From: Viola odorata | Lineage: Eukaryota > Streptophyta > Magnoliopsida > Malpighiales > Violaceae | Assembly: GCA_963691705.1 (NCBI GenBank) | Contig: OY829537.1 | Coordinates: forward strand, 59,062,304 to 59,126,303 | DNA length: 64,000 nucleotides | Direction of reading: 5' to 3' | Part shown: positions 21,516-31,177 of the stretch, piece after piece | Layout of the letters: each line of letters opens with the position of its first letter | Position numbering within the stretch: the stretch's first letter is position 1 | Notes under the pieces: generated by a model | Seen by the model: only the letters and a program-made list of their open reading frames with translations | Databases searched by the model: none | What the model was told of the DNA's origin: nothing | Program-made: the position numbers and the translations under genes

Positions 21516-21664
21516 GTAATTTCTCATTTTGAAAAATATATATGTTTTTGGCTCGTTTTCTTACGAAAACATTTTTGTAGGGACTCCTGTTCCCTTTTGT
21601 TAAAAATCAATATATATGAAAATTTTCATTTTACGCATCTCTTTTTTCGCACTTTTAATTTCAG
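21516..21664 (+). other. putative Ogre-type intron between protease and RT
   Basis: The protease frame stops, and an AT-rich, non-coding 149-bp stretch lies between GTAATTTC (21516) and TTTAATTTCAG (ending 21664), after which the RT frame begins GATGAGTG. Ogre elements are known for a spliced intron at this position. The GT/AG ends, pyrimidine tract and position fit; the donor choice is inferred. Confidence 0.45.
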
Positions 21665-22276
21665 GATGAGTGTTAGTTCAGATTGTCTTGATAAAACCTA
21701 TGTCTTTACTGGCGAAGAAATCATCGCTACGACCGAAGACAAGGCCGAAGTCTCCGACGAACTGGCCCGTTTACTAGAAAGTTCAGAAAAGGAAATAACC
21801 CCTCATCGGGAGGAATTGGACGAAGTAAACTTGGGGGCAAGCAACGAGAATCAAAAACTGGTCAAGATCGGAACTACCCTGGATACGACTCAAAGAGAAA
21901 GGTTGATTTCTCTCCTCAAGGACTACTCCGATGTATTCGCATGGTCATACGCCGACATGCCAGGTCTTGATCCCGGGATAGTTGAGCATCGTATTCCGTT
22001 AAAACCTGAGTTTAAACCTGTCAAGCAAAAACTTCGGAGGATGCATCCAGACATCCTTCTGAAAATCAAAGAAGAAGTTACCAAGCAACTAGGTGCGGTT
22101 TTTTTTAGAGTTTTCGAGTACCCAGAATGGATCGCCAACATAGTGCCAGTGCCTAAGAAAGATGGGAAGGTTCGCATGTGCGTGGACTTTCGGGATCTCA
22201 ATCGAGCTAGCCCTAAAGACGACTTCCCTCTTCCCCATATCGATATCTTGGTAGCTAGTGCCGCCAGAAATGACAT
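21665..22276 (+). pseudogene. Tat/Ogre reverse transcriptase, N-terminal part only
   Basis: The frame encodes the acidic linker and the start of RT: DVFAWSYADMPGLDP, KPVKQKLRRMHPD, IVPVPKKDGKVRMCVDFRDL, then NRASPKDDFPLPHIDILV. The sequence leaves the element just after this, before the catalytic aspartates. What follows (22277 on) is unrelated T-rich DNA, so the break is a deletion or recombination point. Confidence 0.8.
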
Positions 22277-22480
22277 ATTACATTTTTTGATTTTTTTTGG
22301 AATTTTTACAATTTTTTTGGATTTTTAGATTAATTAATTATTTGTTAGAATTTTAACATTTTTTTGGGCATTTTTACATTTTTTTTGGAATTTCATTTTT
22401 TTTGAAATTATTACATTTTTTTGAAATTTTCAAATTTTTTTGGAGTTTTAGGTTAATTAAATTATTTTTGCTAAATATAG
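22277..22480. repeat. T-rich MITE fragment
   Basis: Low-complexity sequence with TTTTTTTGGAATTTTTACA-type motifs and GATTTTTAGATTAATTAA. It resembles the interior of the foldback MITE at 34067-34443 (TTTTGGAATTTTTTACA, GATTTTTAGGTTAATTA). No terminal repeats are visible here, so it is a fragment or only a compositional look-alike. Confidence 0.35.
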
Positions 22481-22509
22481 CTTGCCAGCAATCAATAATA
22501 ACACATCAA

Positions 22510-22580
22510 GAGCATTTGGTCTAGTGGTATGCTTCTCGCATAGGGTGCAAGAGGTCTTGAGTTCGATTCTTGGAATCCTT
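22510..22580 (+). pseudogene. tRNA-Pro(AGG)-like pseudogene or tRNA-derived SINE head
   Basis: The sequence follows plant tRNA-Pro closely: GCATTTGGTCTAGTGGTATG (D arm, A box), an anticodon stem-loop CTCGCATAGGGTGCAAG with AGG in the anticodon position, and GAGTTCGATTCTTGGAAT (T arm, B box). The acceptor ends GAGCATT and AATCCTT no longer pair well, so a functional tRNA is unlikely. The pol III promoter boxes are retained, as in a SINE head, but no body or tail could be delimited. Confidence 0.6.
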
Positions 22581-22655
22581 TTGATGGAAGCATTTTAAAG
22601 GTTAATGTGAACGACACGCCTTTCATTTTAAAGGATAATTGATGGAAACCCAATT

Positions 22656-22746
22656 ATCCGACCCGTTTACCCGCGGGAAGAGAAACGGGTCGGATCTGTC
22701 CTACGTGGCATGCCACGTCAGCAGTGCCTGACGTGGCATGCCACGT
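22656..22746. repeat. two perfect inverted repeats (13-bp and 19-bp arms)
   Basis: First: ATCCGACCCGTTT at 22656-22668 pairs exactly with 22683-22695 (14-base loop). Second: ACGTGGCATGCCACGTCAG at 22703-22721 pairs exactly with 22728-22746 (6-base loop). Each arm of the second is itself nearly palindromic and holds two ACGTGG boxes. They lie 0.6 kb past the stop of the receptor kinase gene; they may be the core of a MITE. Confidence 0.7.
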
Positions 22747-22963
22747 TAGGTCGAGGTACCAAATGTGACATACACATGAGGTATGAAATCTTTCATTTAA
22801 TACATATAGGTACCATTTTTTGCTTTATCCCATTATAGTTATAAAAGTTAAATTTAACTTGATTCGTAAACTCATTCAACTCATTAGTAAATCAAATACA
22901 ATAAAATGAAAAACAAAAATTGTGACAATCCGCACAAATCACGAGTCAATACCTTGTACTAAC

Positions 22964-22969
22964 TTTATT
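22964..22969 (-). terminator. possible poly(A) signal of the receptor kinase gene
   Basis: AATAAA on the minus strand, about 340 bp after the stop codon at 23311. The sequence between is AT-rich and non-coding, as expected for a plant 3' UTR. Other AT-rich variants nearby could serve instead. Confidence 0.3.
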
Positions 22970-23310
22970 TGAGTATTAAAAATTATGTCATAAAATATAA
23001 AAAAGGGTGTAAAAATAATAATTTGCGTCATATATCACTGCCCTAAAAGAAAAGGCTTACTTATAGTTCAAATAATAATCTTTTTCCTACAAGTAGTATC
23101 TTTTTTACATATAGTTTGGAAATGCCATAATTCACAAACTCGTTTGTAATACGCAGCCAACATGCGTTCCTCAAATATTAACAATTTTAATCAAAGAATT
23201 CCACTCTACCAAAGTAAGCCCTCATCTTATGGTACAATACAAACAATATCAATGTGCAACAAATATATAACATCTCAACACTTTCAAAATCCAGACATGA
23301 AAAACATTGG

Positions 23311-26300
23311 TCATTGTGGCTCTATCTTTGAAGCTGGGAATGCCCCGCTGTATCCGAACTCGTCTTTGCTGTTACCGTACGGATGGGTGGAACTTCCCTT
23401 GCTTACTTCTGTATAACTGGCTGAAGATGACGCTGACTCCGCATTCGGGTTTAAACCCGCAAGTTCCAAGATATTCTCAATCTCTTTGACCACTTCACTC
23501 ATTGTAGGCCTGTCAGCGCCAGCCTCTTGTACGCATTTCAGTGACAAGTCCACATACCTGTCTACACCCTTAATTGTTGAGTCCAACCCCATGGTTGGAT
23601 CAAGAAGTTCTTTAAGATTGTACAGATCTTTCGATCTGTCCAATGCTGTCCTTAGCTCCCTCACAATGTATTTCCCCCTTTCAATCGGCTTTCTGCCCGT
23701 CAATAGTTCCATCATCATAACACCAAAGCTGTAGACATCACTCTTCTCTGTCAACTGCTGAGTCATGTAGTATTCTGGATCCAAATATCCCTGTCCAAAT
23801 ACAATCAATATATAGGTTTCTCAGTTCTCATATCCAGTTTGGAACATTTATCATCATACATAACTTTCAGTCAAGACATATTGTGTTTGCGAGAGAAATA
23901 CTGACCATTGTCCCCTTAACTTGAGTGGTAACATGATCCTTATCTGCATCCCCCATAAGTTTAGAGAGACCGAAATCAGCAACTTTCGCGTTTAAGCGCT
24001 CATCCAGTAATATATTGGTTGATTTTATGTCTCTATGGATGATGGGAGGGTTGGCAAGCTCATGTAGATAGGAAAGACCTCTTGCTGCTCCAAGGGTTAT
24101 TCTCAGTCTCCTCACCCAATCTAGCCTGATTCCTGTCTTCCCTGATTAATTCAAACCCATAGAAAGATTAAGAAAATGTTAAAGACTAGCCTTTCAGTTT
24201 TTCAGTGCAAAACCTTGGTTCTGAAATCTACTCATACACACAGAAAGAAAGAGAACCAGCCCATGAAAGTACCTGATAGGCTGTCTTTGAGACTGCCGTT
24301 CGGAACAAACTCGTATATGAGCATTTGTTCATCGCGCTCAAAGCAAAATCCGAGAAGGCTTACAACATTTTTGTGATGAACTCTCGATAAAAGCTCAATC
24401 TCGGTTTTGAATTCCAGACCACCCTGCATTGACCCTTGTTGGGCTCTTTTAATGGCGATCAATTGTCCAGTAGGAAGAGTTCCTCTATAAACCTGCGAAA
24501 GATTTTAGACAGACTGTCTTTCATTTCTTTAACCTCTTAATAATAAAGGGTACTTACTTCTTAGGCAGATAGAGGTGAAAATGAAAATTAACCTTTCCAT
24601 AACCACCAGATCCAACATCATGGGCTTCTGAGAAATTGCTGGTGTATTTTTTAAGCTCATCAAAGGAGAAGGCCCTGGCACCTTTTAGTTGAGGAACTGC
24701 ACCACTGTTCTTCGTTGAGTCCCACCGTGCTGCATTTTTTCATAACATACCCAAAGATTTCAGAAACATTTATATTTAAAGAGGAATTGGCAAAAAGACC
24801 AACTGACAGTAAAATAGTTCTACCAAAAGGGTTATTTTGTTGATCTGCTTTTTCTGCTCTTTTCTTCTGACGATAAGCATAAAGCCCAGCGAGGGCTAAT
24901 AGTAGCAGAAGGACAGCAGCACCAGCTGAAGCTCCAATGATAATTGCAGTGCTTGACGACTTGTGTGATACTAAACCATTGCCTGAATGGCAAGACAAGA
25001 GGAAGGGAGCAAGAGTGAGTTTAATACAAACTAGAAAAATAAAACAATGACATGTTTTCAAGGAAAAATATGCAGGGATTGTGAGAGTACCAACAAAACA
25101 CGTGTATCCTCCCCCGTTAAAAACGTAAGGCCCATACTCTTTTGGAGGCTTGAAAGTTTGGTTGCTAAGCCCAAACCCAATGTCACCAATAGCTGATCGA
25201 GTGAAGCAAATGTTACCAAGTGGAAAGATATCTAGGTGCATCTCAAGGTATGATGAACCTCTTCTAGCATTACTAAGAGAAACTGAATCGACAGGAAGTT
25301 GTTTGGAGTTGAAATAATCCATTAGAGACTTCTGAAGCATTGTATAGACATTAGCATTTTCCAAGTCTGAGAATGAAGGAGCTCTGAATGTAAGATTCCC
25401 TGTATATGGATTAGCGCACACGCAGTTGGGGCTGGAAATCTGACCATCAATGCAGGTACTGGGCGCACAGTTATTTGGTGGTGTTGCATACGAAGTACTG
25501 GTATGCGGAATGCTGCAGTAACTTTGCTGTTGTGATCCTGTTTCCTGACAAACTGGATTTTGCACAAGGCTGTCACCATTTACAAGAGAAAACAACTTTA
25601 GTTCACAACAAGAAACAGAGGAATTTCTATCTTTTGCACTAATGAAATAGGTAAATAGCCAGTTCTCTAGCAGTGTAGATTTTACGCCTTAAAAATCAAC
25701 AAGATCACTTACATAACCTGAGGTTGATTTGCCCCTGGTCTTTGTGTGTAGGCAACAATCTGATTCACTTGCAAATCAACAACTTTCAGGTCGCTTGAGG
25801 GGCTTGCGCCCAAATCAAATGTGCCATTAAGCTGGTTGTTTTTGAGTCCTCTGTTAGGAAAAGTTAGAGTCAGATACCAACCAGTGTTGCTATAATATGC
25901 CAAAAAGGACATCTATGATGTACATGCGAGGAAAAGAATTGGAAAAACAAGAGATCAAGTGTGGCTTACATTTTCTGTAAATGGGCTAGGCTGAATACAT
26001 CAACAGGAACCGATCCTTGAAGTTTTGTGCCTTCCATAATTCTGCAATTAAAAGATACAATTTATTCTTTTTCTACCAGATAGCAGAATTTCTTGGTTTT
26101 ACGGACAGATAAAATCCAAAATATGTATATATAAAGCAAAGGGGATTTTTTAGAGGGTTACTAAAAATTGATAATGGTGGTAAAGAGACAATCAGATATG
26201 ACAAGCTGATTACTAGCTTCAAGAATCTAAAAGTACAGAACAATTTAGGAGATGGAAAAGCTGAAAGTGAGAACAGCCACAATAACATCATTTTTCTGTA

Positions 26301-29300
26301 GACTAATACCAACAAAACAAAACCAAAAAAAAAAGGTGCTTTTAGAATAGACAATTATTGCATCTTTAATGCAAATGGTGTCTTGGAGGTCAAGAACATT
26401 ACGGGGAGAGTTAAAATCTATCAGGCTTTAGGTGCAAGACAAGGCTTCATATCAGTCAGATATTACACCAAATTCATGATCTTGAGGTTAGTTCAGATAG
26501 TAACATTATGGAGATAAGGTGAACGTGTGCTTGTTGAAAGATTAAGCAAGAGAAGAATAAAATTAAGCCGCTAGGCAGGTAGGAGAAGCATACATTGTTG
26601 TCAAAGATTGCAAGGTTGAGAGCCACGAAGGAAGAGGTGATGGAGAAAAAGAGTTGTTGCTGATGTCCCTGCAGAAAACATTTTGGTAAGAATGCGTGTG
26701 TATAGACCCATCTATTTCATAGCAATATATCGGTCAAAAAGTGGATCTTACAAATAGTTGAGAACGGTCATGCCTGTAAGGTTGGGAATTGGCCCAGTGA
26801 AGCCATTGTTGGACAATATCCTGGAAAATTGATGACCAATAGACAGACACTCTTAGCAAAGCTTAGCGATAAATGCTCCAAGAACATTATTTGCAATGTC
26901 TCTGATATTTATACTTACATCTCACTGACAGATGTAAGATTGTTGAGATTTGAAGGGAGAGATTCAGTCAAAGAATTATCATCAAACCGTCTGTAGACAA
27001 GACAACACATTCAATCAAAATGAACAACAAAGAATTTCAGTACTAATTCACTTGAGTTCCTGATCTAGATACTCACACAACCTCCAGAGTCTTCACTAAA
27101 CCAAGAGTAGATGGAAGCCGACCACTGAGGTCGTTGCTCTCAAAAAGCCTGCGAAGAAACAGGTAAGAGCCCATCAAAAGAGATGCTATTTCTGGTTTGT
27201 GAAAATCATTCAATCACATGAAATTTCTGGATACTATTCCATGGATACAGTACAGTTCATCATAGTACAAGCTTACATACCTATTTCTGTAAAGTAAGTA
27301 GCTTAAATACTACAACAACAACAATTCAAAGAAACTTACACGTGTATGAGGGTCATCTCCGGGTGGAAAAGTATATCAGGAATAGGGCCTGTGAGTTTAT
27401 TCAGTCCAAAATGACTGCCACAAGTTTTTAGAATGAACATTAACTTATATACTATAAACAAAAATATGCAGAATAAAAAGATGAATAGTATCAAGAGATT
27501 TTCATACAAGTGTTTTGTTTGGACTAGCGTATCTAGGCCAGGGGATACTGGTATGCCTCCTTCTATCTGGTTGTCAGCTAGATCCAACCAATAGAGATTA
27601 GAAAGATTTCCAATTGAAGGTGGTATTGTTCCTGTGAAGCTATTCGAATTCAGAGATCTGCAGGTAAATTGCAAAGAAGAGTTTCAGAAATGTTGACACA
27701 ATTATAAACTAAAAACCGAGAGATACTGAAAGCTATTTAGCAAAGAAACCAAGGCAAGAAACGAAAAAGTATTAGAAGGACCAGAAAATGGACCATCCTC
27801 CAATAAGTGGCTTAACATCCATTATACAAGGAGCATGCTTACTGACATTGCAAAAAATTAAGGGAAGCTTTACAAGCTAAAATCCTTACAGAAATTTGAG
27901 CTGCGACAGCGATCCAATCGAGGCAGGGATGGGCCCAGTAAAGCCACAGCCAACCAGGATTCTAGAGTGAAATGGAAAAGCGAGTAAATATGAATTAGAG
28001 GATTGTGACCGAACAAGAAATGAAGTGAGAGCTAATGATCTGGCTCAAGAGTATATTTTTCTTACAAGTTTGTAAGCTTTCTCAAAGATCCAATTGAAGG
28101 TGGTAGAGATCCTATCATGTCCTTGTTGTATGATAAATCCCTAGACCATGATGCCAGGAAACAAATTATGACCATAACCATGGGAAGACATTTAAAGTAG
28201 TCTATAGTGATAAAGAGAAAAGAAAATCTACAAAACGTTTTGGTTAATAGATGAGAGGAGATCTAAGGGTAAGAAAAGGTATTCGCAGAGAAGTTTGTTT
28301 CCTAAGGTTATGAAGTACCGCAAAGTGCATTGTTAAAATAATAGGTGAACAATAGCTGAAGCAAACTATGTGAATCCTGCCAATTAAAGATGTCAGATGA
28401 CGTAAAGTGCAAGCTGAAGACTTACAGAACTAGTAGTTCTGTTAAGGCTGAGATGTCTCCTGACAGGGTACCTTTCAATTCATTGCTCGGCAATGTTCTG
28501 CAGTTGAGAAGAGAGTCTCCATCAAAACTAAGAAGGAATTATTGCAAACCTCAAAAAATAAATAGAAGTTAAATGTTGCGAGTGTAGTACATGGAAGTCA
28601 CACGCGAATTGGTGCATCCAATGCCGTCCCATTTGCTTCCACATGGGTCTCCCCCGACCCAGGTAGGTGGTACATTTTCCCATATATCCTTGAGAGCGTT
28701 CAAGGCAGTTACTGCAACAGGAGTTTTAAGGAGAAAGAAGAAAAAGTTACATGAGTCAATCATCTACAATTTGAACAATCCATCACTATAATAACCATTG
28801 GCAGTGAAGAAACACTAACAAAAGATAACGTGGTTTTAGGCCTGAAATTCAATGAGATTTAGAGAAGAATTGTTTATATTGAAGAACTCGCGTGCTTCAG
28901 ACACAAAACAAGAGAAAAGAACATCCTGAAAGGGCTGTATTCTCTCCTTATTGATGACAAGCATGATCTCTTCTGCATGATGTAAGAGTAATAGATCTTA
29001 TTTGTCATAATAATAATAATAATAAAAGTAAGTGATAACAAGATTAACACAGCTAGGGTACTGGAACTAAAGACCTGTCCTTCTTCCAAGATCCTAGAGG
29101 CTCAAGTTACCATGTAATATTCAAAGGCACACACAACCCCATCCGCAATCCAAAATGAACAACAATTTAAAGTTAACAACTATTCATGGAAACAGAATTG
29201 TTAATGAACGAAATTGAGCTCGATAAATTGATAGCCGAACATAGCAGATATCATCTGATTAAGAAACTCTAATTTCATGGAGAATTGGTCAAACAAGAGA

Positions 29301-29525
29301 CCCAATTTCCCATTGATGAACTCTATTGCACTAATTTCTACAAAAAGAATGATACAGAACACTCTAATATATATATATATATATGAGGCATACAAATAGG
29401 AAGAAACTGGAAAAAAGAAAAAAGAGTAGTGAGAGCTTACAATCAGCACTGTTAGTGATGGCTGTAATGGCACAAACATGAATGAAAGAGAGCAGCAGAA
29501 ACAGAGGAATTCTAGAACCCATCAT
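23311..29525 (-). CDS. HPCA1-like: LRR receptor-like kinase, subfamily VIII-1 (HPCA1-like), complete, 19 exons
   Basis: A plasma-membrane receptor kinase; the Arabidopsis relative HPCA1 senses extracellular hydrogen peroxide and triggers calcium influx. Minus-strand coding exons: 29441-29525, 28591-28711, 28426-28497, 28066-28140, 27890-27961, 27508-27657, 27340-27414, 27077-27148, 26919-26990, 26752-26820, 26594-26668, 25970-26041, 25713-25850, 25091-25569, 24824-24982, 24593-24729, 24273-24492, 23906-24141, 23311-23790. All introns are GT-AG; the exons total 2859 bp, 952 residues, like HPCA1. Order: signal peptide (1-24), LRR cap [14 protein letters not shown], LRRs (69-380, one per 69-75-bp exon), Cys-rich ectodomain (383-541; C417, C422, C432, C434), TM (554-577), kinase (about 617-890) with [10 protein letters not shown]656, HRD D752, DFG D770, and tail FPASKIEPQ. 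It is RD-type and looks active. Start could be Met1 or Met2. Orthology within VIII-1 is unproven. Confidence 0.93.
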
Positions 29526-29591
29526 CTCTTCTTGTAAATTGTTTGTCTTTCAGTTTGTCATTTTTGTGACAGCAATTAAAACTAGTGTAAA

Positions 29592-29620
29592 CATATAGAG
29601 GGAGACGGAGAGGGAGAGGG
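29592..29620 (-). promoter_or_regulatory. possible core promoter of the receptor kinase gene
   Basis: On the minus strand a pyrimidine-rich patch (CCCTCTCCCTCTCCGTCTCCCT) runs into CTATATG at 29592-29599, about 70 bp before the start codon. Pyrimidine patches and TATA-like sites are common in plant core promoters, but the TATA is weak and so close to the ATG that it may lie within the 5' UTR. Confidence 0.25.
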
Positions 29621-30371
29621 TGCAAAAAAAGAATCCTTTTTTCCTTCGTTGAGAGCTTGTTTTTGTTTGATGAGGCCAAAAGCCGAACGAGCAGACATGA
29701 GTTGTTGTCTTACCAGGTCAAGTCAAACCACATGGGTTTCTTCAACCTTCTTGTTCTCATCCATCCATCCATCCATCCATCATCATCCCATTTGCAATTT
29801 TATTAGTAATATCAATTGCAAAATTGCAATGACTTCTCACCAACAACTTCATTTCTTCCATTTTTAATGGAAAACTGACAACTAATTTCTCCCTCAAAAT
29901 AATGCATTAAATAACACGAAGTGGACAAAATGGAGGGCTGATGGAATATACTACTGTACACTACTCGTATCATCCTATGCCTATGGCTATATAATAGTAT
30001 AATACAAACATCCACACAACGTCAAAATCAGAATTTTCAACTCTACGCTAACATAAACTCAATAAAAATCTTAACTTTTTTCTTTTAATTTTTAATTTTT
30101 AATTTTATCTGTTTTGTGGGCGAGTGGGTTGGTTTTGTACTACTCCCATGCATTTAATAAGGGTATTGAATTCTATCAATAAATCAAGGGCACACGCATT
30201 TAATAAAGAATGAAAAGTCCGGTCACCACCAGACTTGATGCACAACTGGATGGAACTGGAAGATACATACCATGGACGAATAGCTCTTCTTTCCTCTTGT
30301 TTTCTTGTTTTCTTTTTCTTTCCTTTTAGCTTAAACAATTTGTCTTTTCATGTTTCGTAAAAGGTGAGTTC
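29621..30371. other. upstream intergenic region of the receptor kinase gene
   Basis: AT-rich sequence with a short CATC-type microsatellite (29757-29785). No coding frame with plausible composition and no recognised element. It is the likely promoter region of the minus-strand kinase gene. Confidence 0.4.
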
Positions 30372-30373
30372 TA

Positions 30374-30635
30374 CTCCCTCCTATTTATATTAAATGTTAT
30401 TTTTTTAAAAATAATTTTGATTATTTAGTTATAATATTTTAAGTTTTAAAATTAATTTTTTAGTCAATAATAAAATTAATCAAATAATTTTATTTGGATA
30501 AAAATTAAAAAGAGCCGGTTAATAATCAATAATAGCAGTTTTGTCAATAATTATATAATAATTGTAATCTAATATTTTTTTTAGTTATTGTAAAAACTAA
30601 AAAAAATGACATCTAATAAAATTGGGAAAAAGTAG
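30374..30635. mobile_element. Stowaway-like MITE (Tc1/mariner type)
   Basis: About 262 bp flanked by TA. The left end CTCCCTCCTATTTATATT is followed by AAATGTTATTTTTTT, and the right end, reverse-complemented, reads CTACTTTTTCCCAATTTTAT then AGATGTCATTTTTTT. The ends are imperfect inverted repeats with the CTCCCTCC-type start common in plant Stowaway/mariner MITEs. The interior is AT-rich and non-coding. Confidence 0.55.
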
Positions 30636-30637
30636 TA

Positions 30638-31175
30638 GAAAAACTCTTAGTTATTAATGCCCTCTTAAGTTATTCTTAAAAAATATGAGTTAAATCACAA
30701 TCGTTCTTAATCAAAACTGTAAATTAATAAAATATTTAATATTATGCAATTTCTCGATACACATTACATCGGAATACTTATTGGATGGATGGATTGCCCC
30801 ATAATTGGGCAATCCTAAGTAACAAAATTGAACGGGCAGCTTGGTTTTGAAGGTTTGTGAGAAAACTAGTTAACACCCAGCCTAGCCTAGTGTAGAGGTT
30901 ATGAGAAGAGTTTCAACGTTGGTGTCTCTATCAATTACTACAGGATAGCCGAGAAGAGGTCATGATTGTCCGCTCGCAGTCATTTTTGAACCTTCAATCT
31001 CATTGGCAGAATTTATTTGAACAAAAAATTAAAGTTTATAGATATATTTAGTTTCAAGATTTTCTTCTTTAGCTTTTCCTTTTCTTTAAACAAAAGAAAG
31101 AAGGAGAAAGGAAGCTTAGATATTTTCAGGGTGAAAGAAAAAATATATTTTAATATAAACAAAAAAACAAAATAT
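30638..31175. other. AT-rich intergenic DNA
   Basis: No coding frame, RNA gene or terminal repeats recognised between the two mariner-type elements. Confidence 0.5.
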
Positions 31176-31177
31176 TA

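Larger units (their letters stand above)
11245..22276 (+). mobile_element. Tat/Ogre-type Ty3/gypsy retrotransposon, 5' part only
   Basis: One very long LTR, a PBS, an extra ORF before gag, gag with Tat-type zinc motifs, protease, a putative intron and the first part of RT, in that order, define a Tat/Ogre-lineage element. It breaks within RT at about 22276; the rest of RT, RNase H, integrase and the 3' LTR are absent. It inserted into the pararetrovirus. In-frame stops in ORF1 and gag show that it is dead. The right-hand partner of any target duplication is lost. Confidence 0.85.

Noticed and set aside
21477..22328. A continuous frame covering intron and RT start
   Set aside because: The first 60 codons are AT-rich translated intron-like sequence and the last about 17 are T-rich flanking DNA; only 21665-22276 is RT.
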